Below the pieces are notes generated by a model. That model did not search any database and had not been told where the DNA came from. It worked only from the letters and a program-made list of their open reading frames with translations. A stretch of 64,000 bases of DNA from UBA8199 sp964507045 (GTDB lineage Bacteria; Verrucomicrobiota; Verrucomicrobiia; Limisphaerales; UBA8199): assembly GCA_964507045.1 (NCBI GenBank), contig CAZDOO010000008.1:33325-97324 (forward strand), written 5' to 3'. Shown one piece after another: positions 17,411 through 28,975 of this stretch. The position numbers were made by a program, and so were the translations under genes. The first letter of the stretch is position 1. Every line of letters begins with the position of its first letter.

Positions 17411-18175
17411 CTAGATTGAATTCTTAATTATGTCCGCAAAGCTGCGCGCCTCCAGCGCGGCGCCGCCGACCAGGGCGCCATCCACGTCCGGCTGGCTCAT
17501 CAGCTCGCGGGCGTTGGACGGCTTGACACTGCCACCATATTGGATGCGGACGCGCCGGGCAACTGTTTCATTGAACATTTTGACCAGCAAGCCCCGGATA
17601 AACGCATGGGCCTCCTGCGCCTGCGCTGTGGTGGCGGTCTTGCCGGTGCCGATGGCCCAGACCGGCTCGTAAGCCACCACGGTTTCCTCCATCTGCTCCG
17701 CCGTCAACCCGGCGAGGCTGCCGCGCACCTGGGTTTCGAGGACCTTCTGCATCTGGCCCCCTTCCCGCTCGGCCAGGGTCTCGCCGACGCAGACGATCGG
17801 CTTGAGTGAAGCCGCATGCACCGCGGCGGCTTTTCGGGCGATGAGGGCGTCCGGTTCCTTTTGATATTGCCGCCGCTCGGAGTGGCCGAGAATGACATAG
17901 CGGACGGAAAACTCCTTAAGCATCACGGCGGCGATCTCGCCGGTGTGGGCGCCGACGTTGTGCTCGCTCATGTTCTGCGCGCCGAGCCGGATATTGGAAT
18001 CAATGATGGCTTTGCCCACGGACTCCAGAGCGGTGAAGGGCGGGCAGACGATCATGTCCACCTCCTTGACGTTGGCCAGCTCGATCTTGAGTCCGCGCAC
18101 CAGGTCGAGCGCCTCGGCCACCGTCTTGTTCATCTTCCAGTTCCCGGCAATAATCAGTTTCCGTTCTTTATTCAT
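17411..18175 (-). CDS. tpiA: Triosephosphate isomerase
   Basis: 254 residues, normal length for the (beta/alpha)8 barrel enzyme that interconverts dihydroxyacetone phosphate and glyceraldehyde 3-phosphate. Catalytic residues are all present: Lys14 in GNWKMNK, His98 in LGHSERR and Glu170 in VVAYEPVWAIGTGKTAT. The phosphate-binding YGGSVKPSNA lies near the C-terminus. It acts in the cytoplasm between aldolase and the lower glycolytic steps and sits 41 bp downstream of pgk and 9 bp upstream of secG, so all three are probably cotranscribed. Confidence 0.97.
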   Translation of the reverse strand: MNKERKLIIAGNWKMNKTVAEALDLVRGLKIELANVKEVDMIVCPPFTALESVGKAIIDSNIRLGAQNMSEHNVGAHTGEIAAVMLKEFSVRYVILGHSERRQYQKEPDALIARKAAAVHAASLKPIVCVGETLAEREGGQMQKVLETQVRGSLAGLTAEQMEETVVAYEPVWAIGTGKTATTAQAQEAHAFIRGLLVKMFNETVARRVRIQYGGSVKPSNARELMSQPDVDGALVGGAALEARSFADIIKNSI

Positions 18176-18216
18176 GTGTCAGTAAATCGTGGTCCGTGAT
18201 CCGTATTCCGTGCTCT

Positions 18217-19473
18217 CTACTTGTCGCTCAGGGCGACTACGCCGGGCAGGGCTTTGCCTTCGAGGAATTCGAGGCTGGCCCCGCCGCCGGTGCTCATAAA
18301 GGTGACTTTGTCGCCCAGCTTGGCTTTGTTGAGCGCTTTCACGCTGTCGCCGCCGCCGATGATGCTCTTGGCGCCGCCTTTCTGCGTCACGTCTGCCACC
18401 GCCCGGGCGACCGCGAACGTGCCTTCGGCAAAGCGCTTGTCCTCGAACAGCCCCATCGGGCCATTCCAAAGGATGGTTTTGGCCTTGGCCACCTCGTCGG
18501 CGTAGGCCTTCACTGTAGCCGGGCCGATGTCCAGGCCGGCGGCGTCATCAGGGCAATTCATGTCCGCGCTGACGCGCAGGTTCTGGTAATCAATGACCGG
18601 TTTGCCTTTCTTGTCCAGCTTGTCGGTCTTCACCGGCACCGCGACGACGTCATCCGTCGGCAGCAGGAATTTCACGCCGCGCTCCTTGGCTTTGGCCAGC
18701 GCCGACTTGGCAACATCCGCCTTGTCCGGCTCGACGAGCGATTTGCCCGTCTTGTAGCCCTGAGCCAAGCGGAAGGTATAAGCCATCGCCCCGCCGATCA
18801 GCAGCGCGTCGGCCTTCTCCAGCAGCCGGTCAATGACCTCAATCTTATCCGACACTTTCGCCCCGCCAAGAATGACGACGAACGGGCGGGCGGGCTTATC
18901 CAGCTCTTCGCCCAGGAACTTCAGCTCGCGCTCCATCAACAGGCCGGCGGCGCACTGGCCGCCGCGTTTGGCCACCAAGCGGGCTACGCCCTCGGTCGAG
19001 GCGTGGGCGCGATGGGCCGCGCCGAACGCGTCGTTGACATATGCGTCGGCGACCTTAGCCAGCTTTTCGGCAAAGGCGGGATCGTTGGCCTCTTCCTCTT
19101 TGTAATAGCGGACGTTCTCCAGCAACAGCACGTCGCCGGGTTTCATGGCACCAACCATCTGCTCAACCTTCGGGCCGATGCAGTCATCCGCGAACTCCAC
19201 CTTGCAGCCGAGCAAAGCCGCCAGGTTGGCCGCCACCGGGCGCAGGGACATGGAGGGCTCGCGCTTGCCCTTCGGCCGGCCCAGGTGGGCGGCCAGGATC
19301 AGCTTGCCGCCTTGCTGGATGAGCAACCGGAGCGTCGGCAGCGTGGCCACGATGCGCGTCGCATCGGTAATGACCATCTGGCCGTCCTTTTCTTCCAGCG
19401 GCACATTGTAGTCCACGCGCACAAACACGCGTTTGCCGCGCGCATTCAAGTCTCTCACAGTAAGCTTTGCCAT
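18217..19473 (-). CDS. pgk: Phosphoglycerate kinase
   Basis: 418 residues. It catalyses ATP formation from 1,3-bisphosphoglycerate and ADP. The N-terminal signature RVFVRVDYNVPL gives the conserved RVDxNVP motif; AHLGRPKG and the EFADDCIGP region follow. The nucleotide-binding C-terminal half contains VILGGAKVSDKIEVI, LIGGAMAYTF, WNGPMGLFE and the terminal GGGDSVKAL/STGGGASLEFLEG loop. It is complete. It heads the pgk-tpiA-secG unit and has a good promoter candidate just upstream (19504-19531). Confidence 0.97.
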   Translation of the reverse strand: MAKLTVRDLNARGKRVFVRVDYNVPLEEKDGQMVITDATRIVATLPTLRLLIQQGGKLILAAHLGRPKGKREPSMSLRPVAANLAALLGCKVEFADDCIGPKVEQMVGAMKPGDVLLLENVRYYKEEEANDPAFAEKLAKVADAYVNDAFGAAHRAHASTEGVARLVAKRGGQCAAGLLMERELKFLGEELDKPARPFVVILGGAKVSDKIEVIDRLLEKADALLIGGAMAYTFRLAQGYKTGKSLVEPDKADVAKSALAKAKERGVKFLLPTDDVVAVPVKTDKLDKKGKPVIDYQNLRVSADMNCPDDAAGLDIGPATVKAYADEVAKAKTILWNGPMGLFEDKRFAEGTFAVARAVADVTQKGGAKSIIGGGDSVKALNKAKLGDKVTFMSTGGGASLEFLEGKALPGVVALSDK

Positions 19474-19503
19474 AAGTTTTGGTCTTCCAAATCAGGGCTG
19501 GAA

Positions 19504-19531
19504 AGCATACCGCAGCGGCAAGCTGAGTCAA
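19504..19531 (-). promoter_or_regulatory. Candidate sigma-70 promoter for pgk-tpiA-secG
   Basis: On the minus strand TTGACT (plus positions 19526-19531) and TATGCT (19504-19509) are separated by 16 bp, and transcription would begin about 25 bp before the pgk ATG. Matches to consensus are 5/6 and 4/6. Confidence 0.55.
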
Positions 19532-19586
19532 ATCCATTTCCGCCTAATAGGGAGGGTCGGGCGGGGCTAATTCGCTGGCGCTTGTC

Positions 19587-21101
19587 TCATTCAGGGCTTG
19601 GCCCTGGATCGCATTCAACCTGGATGGTGTAATCCCACTGGTTGAGATAGAGGGTGCGGCCATCCACCTCGACCTCGCCGCGCTGGAGGTCGGCGGGCTC
19701 GGAGCGCAGGCCTTGCATGGGGGGCACAAACTCGCGGCCCCAGTCGAGGTTGAAGATGGTCCGGTAGCTGTCCTGATGGCCGCAGTAGAAGTCGGCGATC
19801 CTGGGATCATCAGATTTCTGCACGCCGTAGGAGGCGTCGGCCGGCAGCCAACCCCACGGCGCGATGTAGATCTCCGCCCAGTCGTGCATGCCCCAACTGG
19901 CCGTGGGCTTGGTTTCCCAGCCGCTCTGCCAGCGGGCCGGGATGCCGGCGATGCGGCAGAGCGTGACAAACACCGTCCCCTGCACGCCGCAGTCGCCCCG
20001 CCCGGCGGTGAAGCCCTTGATCGCGAAGGACGGGATGATGCAGTACTCGTCTTCGGCGTTCCACTTGATACTGGCGCTGACCCAGCGAAAGATTTTGCGG
20101 GCCTTGGCCAGCGCATTGGTCTCGTTGCCGACAATCCGGGCGGCCTGACGACGCAGCGCGGGCGTGAAGACGATGTGCGGCGGGCGTTCGCCCAGGCAGG
20201 CGCCGTTCCAATCTGCCGGCAGCGGTTGCACCCTGGCCTCGTCCAGCCTGGGGTAGTAAGCGAAGGAGTTGTATTCAAAGACCTCCTTGAACTCCATTGG
20301 CTTGCCCGGGTCGGCGACCCGCTGCTCCATATAGACCGTGCGCTGCGGGGCGCCGCCAAGCGGGTTGCCCTCGACAGCATTGGGCGCGATCACCTTGGGC
20401 TCCGGCGAGGCGCTGAGGAGCTTTACTTCGCGCTGCTGGCGGTATTCCTGCGGGTAAGGCAGCCACACGCGCACCTGCGAGCCGGCGTTGACGCCCGGCG
20501 TGTTGGGCCGCAGGATCAGGGTGAAGGTGACGCGATGGCGCACCGGGAAGACCTCGACCTGGCCGGTCCGCTCGGCTTCGTCAACGACCGCCCGGAGGTG
20601 GTCCGTCAGCTTCCATTTAGGCTCCGCGGGCGCGTTGCCGGCCTTGGCGCGGCGGGCCCTGGCTTCGGCGCAGAAGAGCCAGATATTCTGCGGCTCGCGC
20701 CGGAAGTAAAATTTCTGGCCGTCAATGACACGATAGCGGGCGCGGCTATCCCTGGCCCAGCGGTCGACTTCCCGGGCCGTGGCGTCAGGGACGGACTTTC
20801 TGACCTTGGCGAGCAAGCCCGGCGCGTCGAGAGAGTATTCGATGCGCGTGCGCCGGATGACTTCCAGCGCCTCGGCGCGGGCGCACCGGGTTTCGGCGTC
20901 GCCCGGGCGGTTCGAGGTGCCGAGCAGGGCCTCAGCCTTCTGGAACTTGCCCGAGTTCATCAGTGCCATAGCTTTGCGCACCACTGGGTCTTGGGACGTA
21001 AACGCGGCGGAAGCGGCGGGCGGTTCGGAGGCCCAGGCCGTCAGGAACGGGGTCGCCAGCGTGAAGATCGCGCAGGCGCGCAGGAGAGTAATCGCTTTCA
21101 T
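19587..21101 (-). CDS. Exported transglutaminase-like protein
   Basis: 504 residues from the ATG at 21101. The same frame is open much further upstream, but that part lies antisense to the Sel1-repeat gene and lacks a signal sequence at its start. The chosen start gives a Sec signal peptide (MKAITLLRACAIFTLATPFL, cleavage near AWA). Residues about 35-130 are a helical region. The C-terminal half is a transglutaminase/protease-like domain with the Cys of GRGDCGVQGTVFVTLCRIAG, the His of SWGMHDWAEIYI and the Asp of WLPADASYG forming the Cys-His-Asp triad. Members may crosslink or hydrolyse peptide bonds outside the cytoplasm. The substrate is unknown. It is divergent from the Sel1-repeat gene, with promoter-like motifs between them. 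Confidence 0.85.
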   Translation of the reverse strand: MKAITLLRACAIFTLATPFLTAWASEPPAASAAFTSQDPVVRKAMALMNSGKFQKAEALLGTSNRPGDAETRCARAEALEVIRRTRIEYSLDAPGLLAKVRKSVPDATAREVDRWARDSRARYRVIDGQKFYFRREPQNIWLFCAEARARRAKAGNAPAEPKWKLTDHLRAVVDEAERTGQVEVFPVRHRVTFTLILRPNTPGVNAGSQVRVWLPYPQEYRQQREVKLLSASPEPKVIAPNAVEGNPLGGAPQRTVYMEQRVADPGKPMEFKEVFEYNSFAYYPRLDEARVQPLPADWNGACLGERPPHIVFTPALRRQAARIVGNETNALAKARKIFRWVSASIKWNAEDEYCIIPSFAIKGFTAGRGDCGVQGTVFVTLCRIAGIPARWQSGWETKPTASWGMHDWAEIYIAPWGWLPADASYGVQKSDDPRIADFYCGHQDSYRTIFNLDWGREFVPPMQGLRSEPADLQRGEVEVDGRTLYLNQWDYTIQVECDPGPSPE

Positions 21102-21141
21102 ATCAGTGCGGGTCTGGCTTAGTATTATCTGCCGTGCGGCC

Positions 21142-21169
21142 AGTATGCAGCAGGCCGAGTCAGGGTCAA
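21142..21169 (-). promoter_or_regulatory. Candidate promoter for the transglutaminase-like gene
   Basis: On the minus strand TTGACC (plus 21164-21169) and CATACT (21142-21147) are spaced by 16 bp. A second -10-like GATAAT lies nearer the gene (21124-21129) without a clear -35. Motif matching only. Confidence 0.35.
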
Positions 21170-21226
21170 GAAAACGGACCAGCGGGCGAGGTCCGGAGCC
21201 CCGGAGCGGAAGCCTCATTTCCCTGC

Positions 21227-21254
21227 TTGAATTTAGCGCATTTGATTCTATTGT
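21227..21254 (+). promoter_or_regulatory. Candidate promoter for the Sel1-repeat gene
   Basis: TTGAAT (21227-21232) and TATTGT (21249-21254) are spaced by 16 bp, giving a 5' leader of about 70 nt before the ATG at 21330. Confidence 0.35.
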
Positions 21255-21329
21255 GGGGCAACCAGCGCGAGGACCTGGGCGGCGCGAGGCCATTCGGTCG
21301 GCAGCGATTGGTGAGAGAGCACGCGATTC

Positions 21330-22046
21330 ATGCAAACGAACCGTCGCACATGGCAATCCTTTGACGAAATGCGCAAAGCCGCCGAACAGGGCGACGCGGC
21401 GGCGCAGTGCTATCTGGGCATTTGCCACCAAAACGGCCAGGGCGTGGCGCAGGATTATGCCGAAGCGGTCAAGTGGTTTCGCCGTGCGGCCGAGCAGAAT
21501 GACGAAGCGGCACAGTGTTACCTGGGGTTCTGCTACCAGTCGGGCATGGGCGTGCCGCAGGAATACGGCCAGGCCGCCAAGTGGTTCCGGGAAGCCGCTG
21601 AGCAGGGCGATCCGGCGGCGCAGTTCAACCTGGGGGTGCTTTACGAGACCGGCCAGGGCGTGCCGCAGAATTACGCCGAGGCCGTCAAATGGTATCATGC
21701 CGCCGCCGAACAGGGCGAACCGCAGGCGCAATTCAATCTGGGCGTGTTTTACGAAAACGGTCAGGTGGTGCCGCAGAACCACGAGGAGGCCGTCAAATGG
21801 TATCGCCTCGCCGCGGAACAGGAATGCGCCCCGGCGCAATGCAACCTCGGCCTTTGCTATGAAACTGGCCGGGGGGTGCCCAAGAGTGTGCGCGAGGCGG
21901 TCAAGTGGTTCTGCCGCGCCGCGCGCGCGGGCGACAAGACCGCGCAGCACAATTTAGGCGTTTACTATGCCTCGCTGGAGGCGGCGGAAGCGGCCACGGC
22001 GGAGGGTGAAACCCCGGCGGCGGCGGCAAGCGATGACACCGGGTAG
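21330..22046 (+). CDS. Sel1-like (SLR/TPR) repeat protein
   Basis: 238 residues made almost wholly of about six tandem 36-residue Sel1-like repeats, each with the pattern AAEQGD-AAQ-LG-Y-GQGVPQ-Y-EAVKW, for example AQFNLGVLYETGQGVPQNY. Repeats run from about residue 14 to 222 and are followed by a short Ala/Glu-rich tail. No signal peptide is visible, so a cytoplasmic location is likely. SLR proteins are protein-interaction scaffolds, and no partner can be read here. The high identity between consecutive repeats suggests recent repeat expansion. A sel1-type role in secretion or signalling is known for other members but is not demonstrated by this sequence. Confidence 0.9.
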   Translation: MQTNRRTWQSFDEMRKAAEQGDAAAQCYLGICHQNGQGVAQDYAEAVKWFRRAAEQNDEAAQCYLGFCYQSGMGVPQEYGQAAKWFREAAEQGDPAAQFNLGVLYETGQGVPQNYAEAVKWYHAAAEQGEPQAQFNLGVFYENGQVVPQNHEEAVKWYRLAAEQECAPAQCNLGLCYETGRGVPKSVREAVKWFCRAARAGDKTAQHNLGVYYASLEAAEAATAEGETPAAAASDDTG

Positions 22047-22107
22047 TTGCCCGGGTGGCCGCGCCGCGCGCCTTTGGACCCGCGCCGCGCTTGGCCGCGT
22101 TCGAACT

Positions 22108-22135
22108 TTGAGTTTGGCCGGAAGTGAGCTATAGT
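22108..22135 (+). promoter_or_regulatory. Candidate promoter for the metallo-beta-lactamase-fold gene
   Basis: TTGAGT (22108-22113) and TATAGT (22130-22135; 5/6 match) are spaced by 16 bp, with the ATG at 22153 giving a short leader of about 11 nt. Confidence 0.5.
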
Positions 22136-22152
22136 ATGCCGCATTGGACCCC

Positions 22153-23070
22153 ATGAACACCGTCTCAAGCACTGCAGGCAAGTCCCAAGGCGCGGCGCCG
22201 ACACGGGTCAAGTTCTGGGGCGTGCGCGGCTCCATTCCGACTCCCGGCCCGAGTACCGTTCACTACGGCGGCAATACCTCCTGCGTCGAGGTTCGCGCCG
22301 ACGGCCAGATCATCATTCTGGACGCGGGCACGGGGTTGCGGTTGCTGGGGCAGCAGTTGCTGGCCGAATTTGAGAACCGACCGCTCGAACTGACGCTGCT
22401 GTTGACGCACACGCATTGGGACCATATCCAGGGACTGCCGTTCTTCCTGCCGGTCTATAAGCCGCGGAGCCATTTGCGCATCCTGGGTTACGAAGGCGCG
22501 CGGCATGGCCTGGAGGTGGTGCTGGCCGGCCAGATGGCCAGCCCGTTCTTCCCGGTAGCCCTGCGCGAGGTGCCGGCCAACCTCCGCATCGAGGAGCTCA
22601 AGCAGATGCGCTTCCAGATTGGCCCGGTCCGCGTGCAGGCCGGCGTCGCCAACCATCCCGGCAAGTGCTTCGGCTACCGCCTGTTCACCTCCGGCGGCTC
22701 GGTGGCTTTCTTCCCCGACAACGAGGTGCGCCCGGAGGAAGGCGCCGCGGCGGGACGCGAGCATCAGGAGATGATTGATTTCCTGCGCGACACCGATGTG
22801 CTCATCATGGACACCCAGTTCGATGCCGAGGAGTACCGGCAGCATGCGGGATGGGGACACGGCTGCCTGGACGCTGTGGTGGCGCTGGCGCTCCGGGCCG
22901 AGGTGCGCACGCTTTGCCTCTTCCACTACGACCCTGATCACGACGACGCCAGAATCTCGCAAATGCTGGCTCACGCCCGCCAGATTGTGGCGGCCCGCAA
23001 GGGCAAACTTCACGTCGAGGCCGCCCGCGAAGGGATGACGATCGAACTGCCTGTGAAGGCCCGAGCCTGA
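22153..23070 (+). CDS. Metallo-beta-lactamase-fold hydrolase
   Basis: 305 residues from ATG 22153 (a TTG at 22144 is possible). It opens with VKFWGVRGSIPTPGPSTVHY and GGNTSCVEVRADGQIIILDA, typical of the RNase Z-like branch of MBL-fold proteins that includes class II cyclic phosphodiesterase-like enzymes. The metal-binding motif HTHWDHIQG (about 90) fits HxHxDH. A later His lies in GVANHPGKCFGYRL, an Asp in VLIMDTQFDAEEY, and a final His in LFHYDPDHDDA. It is probably a cytoplasmic phosphodiesterase or a nucleotide or RNA hydrolase. The substrate is unknown. It converges with the GspC-like gene, with 38 bp between stops. Confidence 0.85.
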   Translation: MNTVSSTAGKSQGAAPTRVKFWGVRGSIPTPGPSTVHYGGNTSCVEVRADGQIIILDAGTGLRLLGQQLLAEFENRPLELTLLLTHTHWDHIQGLPFFLPVYKPRSHLRILGYEGARHGLEVVLAGQMASPFFPVALREVPANLRIEELKQMRFQIGPVRVQAGVANHPGKCFGYRLFTSGGSVAFFPDNEVRPEEGAAAGREHQEMIDFLRDTDVLIMDTQFDAEEYRQHAGWGHGCLDAVVALALRAEVRTLCLFHYDPDHDDARISQMLAHARQIVAARKGKLHVEAAREGMTIELPVKARA

Positions 23071-23108
23071 TCGGGGCCGGCCAGCGTCGCTTGCCGCTCG
23101 ACGGGCAA

Positions 23109-24008
23109 CTACTGCGGTCGAATGTTGTTTTGCCCTGAGGAATTCCCGCCCTGAATGAGCGGGTTATCCCCGGGCACCGGAGGCATGTCGCCTCTTTCGA
23201 TCGCCGCCTTGTTCTTCATCGTGTAGGCTGCTTCGAGAATCGCCGCTTCTTCCGGCGAGGTCGGTTCCGGTGGCCAGTTCTTCTGGCGGAAGGTGCCGGT
23301 CGTAGTCGTCGCCGCCGTCCCCGGCACAGTCAACGCCCCGGAGGTTGGATTGCCCGCGAAGCCGCCTGCCGCCGCGTTATAGGTGGCAGCCGTCGGCACT
23401 GCGCTGTAGGTGGTGGTCGGTCGCATGCCGACGGGCGAAGCCGAAGCCCCGGTCGGGTCCATGCGCATCGGACGGGCCGTGGGGATGCCCGGGCTGACGC
23501 CGCCCGGACCGAATGGTTTCGGCGGCAGGCCCAGGGCCGGGCCGGGCCCACCCGGAGCCGGCGGCCCGCCAGGGGCGGGACCGGAGGCTATCTTGGCGCC
23601 GTTGTTCGTGAAATCGAGGCTGGTGATGGTGCCATAGTTCTTCACCTTCACGGTGCGGGCGACGGTGTCAATCTCCAGCACCTCCACCTCTCCGTCCCGT
23701 TGTCCCTCGGACAAGGTCAGGGGGATATCCTTGGCGGGCTCGGGCGGTTTGGCCGGTGTCTGCACCTTCATCAGCGCGCGCTTGGTGCCGCCCATGGTGT
23801 AAATGCCGGTGAGGGTGATCTTGGGCGGCGGAGGTTTGAGGGATTCCGGAGGGGGCGGCGGCGGGGCTGGTTTGAGCCCAAACACGTTTCGATCCACAAT
23901 CGCCTGGTAGGGATTGCCGCCGGAAGTCTCGGTGGCAGTCGCGTGCATTCCCGTCCAGAACAACAGCGCACTCACCGCGCATATTAGCAACTTACCGCCG
24001 TTCGTCAT
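23109..24008 (-). CDS. GspC/PilP-like periplasmic protein with proline-rich linker
   Basis: 299 residues from ATG 24008. The frame continues upstream antisense into glgP, which I reject because MTNGGKLLICAVSALLFWTG is a clear signal/anchor. The N-terminal core NPYQAIVDRNVFGLKP and ITLTGIYTMGGTKRALMKV, then EVEVLEIDTVARTVKVKNYG, matches the pattern seen in the homology region of type II secretion GspC and pilus PilP proteins (a repeated D-R-N-F-x-L, L-x-G, then a beta-strand pair). After about residue 145 the protein becomes rich in Pro, Gly and Ala with low complexity, ending in a short acidic/helical stretch. A role in a secretion or pilus envelope complex is inferred, but no other such gene is adjacent. 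It lies 112 bp after glgP. Confidence 0.55.
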   Translation of the reverse strand: MTNGGKLLICAVSALLFWTGMHATATETSGGNPYQAIVDRNVFGLKPAPPPPPPESLKPPPPKITLTGIYTMGGTKRALMKVQTPAKPPEPAKDIPLTLSEGQRDGEVEVLEIDTVARTVKVKNYGTITSLDFTNNGAKIASGPAPGGPPAPGGPGPALGLPPKPFGPGGVSPGIPTARPMRMDPTGASASPVGMRPTTTYSAVPTAATYNAAAGGFAGNPTSGALTVPGTAATTTTGTFRQKNWPPEPTSPEEAAILEAAYTMKNKAAIERGDMPPVPGDNPLIQGGNSSGQNNIRPQ

Positions 24009-24120
24009 GGTGAAAATATAGCTTCTACCGAAGGAAACACCACTCGAATAATTTGGTTGCGCGGGAAAGGAGGGGCGTCCGGGTCTGCGCGCGAAGCCGG
24101 AGCTTCGGGTTCCGCTCGCG

Positions 24121-26622
<2,502 letters not shown>

Positions 26623-26692
26623 AGCTAAAGGACTCTTTCCCGGCCCGGGCGGCTTTGTTGGCGGACAGCCGATCGCGAACAGGTCCGCGGAC

Positions 26693-27643
26693 CTATTTTT
26701 TCACCGCTGCGCGCACCGCGGAGAGTTGGCCGGCCGAGCCGAGCAACTGGTTGCGGCTGGCGATGAACTTCGCGTATTCCTCGATGAAGATCTTGCCCGG
26801 CGGGCGGAAATCGAACTCGGCCGGCTTGTCGCGGAAGAACTCGCGGTGCACGCGCGTCCAGACCAGGCGGCCGTCGGTGTCAATGTTCACCTTGGCGACG
26901 CCGAGCTTGGCGGCGGGAAGATACTCATTGGGGTCCACACCCATCGAGCCCGCGATCTTGCCGCCCGCGGCGTTGATGCGGTCCACCTCCTCCTTGGGCA
27001 CGCTTGAACTGCCATGCATGACCATGGGGAAGCGGGGCAGCCGGTTCTTGATCTTCTCGAGCACATCGAAGTGGAGGGATTGCCGGCCCTTGAACTTGAA
27101 GGCGCCGTGGCTGGTGCCAATGGCGCAGGCCAGCGAATCGCAGCCGGTTTGCTTGACGAAGCGCTCGGCCTCGGCCGGATCGGTTAGGCAGGCATTGCCT
27201 TCCTCGACCTTGATATCCTCCTCCACCCCGCCGAGCATGCCCAGCTCGGCCTCGACGCTGATGCCTTTGGCATGGGCGCGATCCACGACGCGCTTGGTGA
27301 TCGCGACGTTCTGGTCGAAAGGGCTGTGCGAGGCATCAATCATCACCGAGCTGTAGAAGCCCGAATCAATGCAATCGTAGCAGGTCTCTTCGTCGCCGTG
27401 GTCCAGGTGCACCGCGTAGATCGCTTCCGGGAAGATCTCCCCGGCCGAGCGGATAATGGCTTCCAGCATGCGTTTATCGGTGTACTTCCGGGCCCCCTTC
27501 GAGATCTGGATGATGAACGGCGCCTGGCTGGCCAGGCAGCCCTTGAACAGGCCCATCGCCTGCTCGGCGTTGTTAATGTTGTAGGCTCCGATCGCATACT
27601 TGCCGTAGGCGACCTGGAACAATTGAGCAGTGGTAACAATCAT
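26693..27643 (-). CDS. fba: Class II fructose-bisphosphate aldolase
   Basis: 316 residues. It is a zinc-dependent aldolase that splits fructose 1,6-bisphosphate. The Zn ligands and catalytic acid can be located: Asp81 and His82 in AVHLDHGDEETC, Glu133 in SVEAELGMLGG, His179 in AIGTSHGAFKF and His210 in MVMHGSSSVP. AKVNIDTDGRLVW is the substrate-phosphate region. The length sits with the short class II (type B, fba/gatY-like) enzymes. The fructose-bisphosphate versus tagatose-bisphosphate specificity is not certain, though fructose 1,6-bisphosphate is the likely substrate given the central-metabolism context. A promoter candidate lies at 27669-27697. Confidence 0.92.
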   Translation of the reverse strand: MIVTTAQLFQVAYGKYAIGAYNINNAEQAMGLFKGCLASQAPFIIQISKGARKYTDKRMLEAIIRSAGEIFPEAIYAVHLDHGDEETCYDCIDSGFYSSVMIDASHSPFDQNVAITKRVVDRAHAKGISVEAELGMLGGVEEDIKVEEGNACLTDPAEAERFVKQTGCDSLACAIGTSHGAFKFKGRQSLHFDVLEKIKNRLPRFPMVMHGSSSVPKEEVDRINAAGGKIAGSMGVDPNEYLPAAKLGVAKVNIDTDGRLVWTRVHREFFRDKPAEFDFRPPGKIFIEEYAKFIASRNQLLGSAGQLSAVRAAVKK

Positions 27644-27668
27644 AACGTGTTTTAGTTAATGGTTCCCA

Positions 27669-27697
27669 AGTATGGCAATTCCCTCGTGCGGAAGCAA
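27669..27697 (-). promoter_or_regulatory. Candidate promoter for fba-glgP
   Basis: On the minus strand TTGCTT (plus 27692-27697) and CATACT (27669-27674) are spaced by 17 bp, about 25 bp before the fba ATG. Matches are partial. Confidence 0.3.
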
Positions 27698-27799
27698 TGG
27701 CCGTGTGATGGAGTTTGGCGGTGGCAAAAGTTCATGGGCCCGCTCCAGCTGCCGCCTCGAGAGCACGCGCTTCAGCGCCTCATCAGAATAATCCGCCTG

Positions 27800-28975
27800 C
27801 TAGACCTCGCCGATCCACTTGCGTTCTTCCCAGACCGCCCGGAGCGAGGTCAGATTGCGTGGGTCAAAGACGTTCTTTGCTGCCGCCAGGAGCCGGCCGC
27901 GCTTGAGGTGGTTCCACGCGTCGCTGGCGCTGATAGCGATGAATTGCAGGACGCTGGGGTCGCGGTAGCAGTCAATCATGCAGCGCGTGCAGCCGTCGCG
28001 GATCAGTTTGGACCGGTCGAACTCGTAGATGCTGCACATGGGCGTTTCCCAGAAGTGGCAGCGGTAGAGGTTCAGATTCCAGTCCAGGTAGAAATACTTG
28101 TGGCCGCCCAGGCAACCGAACTTTTCTGGTTCCCGCCGCAGATGGCGCTGCATCTCGGTCAGCGATTCCCGGGGGTTGACCACAGGGAAACCGGTGCGGC
28201 GCTTCATGCGCTTGATGCGTTCGAAAACCTCTATCAGTTCCTCCGTCCGGTAGCTGACGAGGCGGGAGTCGCTGAAGCTCAAGTAGCTCGAGGCCAGGGT
28301 GCTGAGGGGGTAGCTGAAGGTGCAGCTCTTGAAGCCAAGCGCGGTCAGGAATGCCGGCAGTTGGTCGTAATCCTCGATCAGCTTGCTGGCGGTCACGCTC
28401 GCGGTGGTCTGGATGCCGAGCTGTGCGAACACCTCATTCGCGTGCTTGATCTTGCGGCAGACGTCTGGGAGGCCGCGGTTCCGCTCATGCCTCGCCACGT
28501 CATGGGCGTCAATGGACATGATGACGCTGCACAGGCCGTCGGCGGCCAGGCCGCGCATGTTCTGGTCGGTCCAGAGCGAGCCGTTGGTGCAGATCATCGG
28601 GCGGATGCCCTGCTCCGCCGCATAGCGGGTCATGGCGCGCAGGTCCTTGTGCGCCATCGGTTCGCCGCCCACAAAGAGCAAGTAGCCGATGTGGTTTCGA
28701 ACGCAGATATCAATCACGTCCCGCGCTTGTTGGAGCGTCACGCTGCGCCGCTGCTTCGGGTCGAACCGGTCCACGGCAAAGCCGCAGAAGTCGCATTTGG
28801 CGTTGCAGATGTTGGTGATGGCAAACTGGAGATAGCCCGGCCCGCCGTCCCGCAGCACCTCGCCCAGCAGTTTGAACCTGCCTTTCCGGGGCGGGATTAC
28901 CGGGCGCGACGCTTCCGCGTCCAGCCCCGCGGGGGCGGACGGCGCGTCGGAGCCAGTTGGTATGGCGGGACTCAT
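27800..28975 (-). CDS. Radical SAM/SPASM-like protein
   Basis: 391 residues from ATG 28975. A longer frame to 29140 adds a basic low-complexity stretch and is probably not translated. The radical SAM [4Fe-4S] motif CxxxCxxC is Cys57, Cys61 and Cys64 in NICNAKCDFCGF. GGEP (in LFVGGEPMAHKDL) and MSIDAHDVARHERNRGL follow as expected for the S-adenosylmethionine barrel. The C-terminus holds extra cysteines (FGCLGGHKYFYLD, LYRCHFW, PMCSIYEF, GCTRCMIDCYRDP), compatible with a SPASM-like domain binding auxiliary clusters. Proteins of this shape modify peptides, sugars or lipids. No partner peptide gene is visible nearby and the substrate is unknown. It is divergent from the DUF2723 gene. Confidence 0.82.
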   Translation of the reverse strand: MSPAIPTGSDAPSAPAGLDAEASRPVIPPRKGRFKLLGEVLRDGGPGYLQFAITNICNAKCDFCGFAVDRFDPKQRRSVTLQQARDVIDICVRNHIGYLLFVGGEPMAHKDLRAMTRYAAEQGIRPMICTNGSLWTDQNMRGLAADGLCSVIMSIDAHDVARHERNRGLPDVCRKIKHANEVFAQLGIQTTASVTASKLIEDYDQLPAFLTALGFKSCTFSYPLSTLASSYLSFSDSRLVSYRTEELIEVFERIKRMKRRTGFPVVNPRESLTEMQRHLRREPEKFGCLGGHKYFYLDWNLNLYRCHFWETPMCSIYEFDRSKLIRDGCTRCMIDCYRDPSVLQFIAISASDAWNHLKRGRLLAAAKNVFDPRNLTSLRAVWEERKWIGEV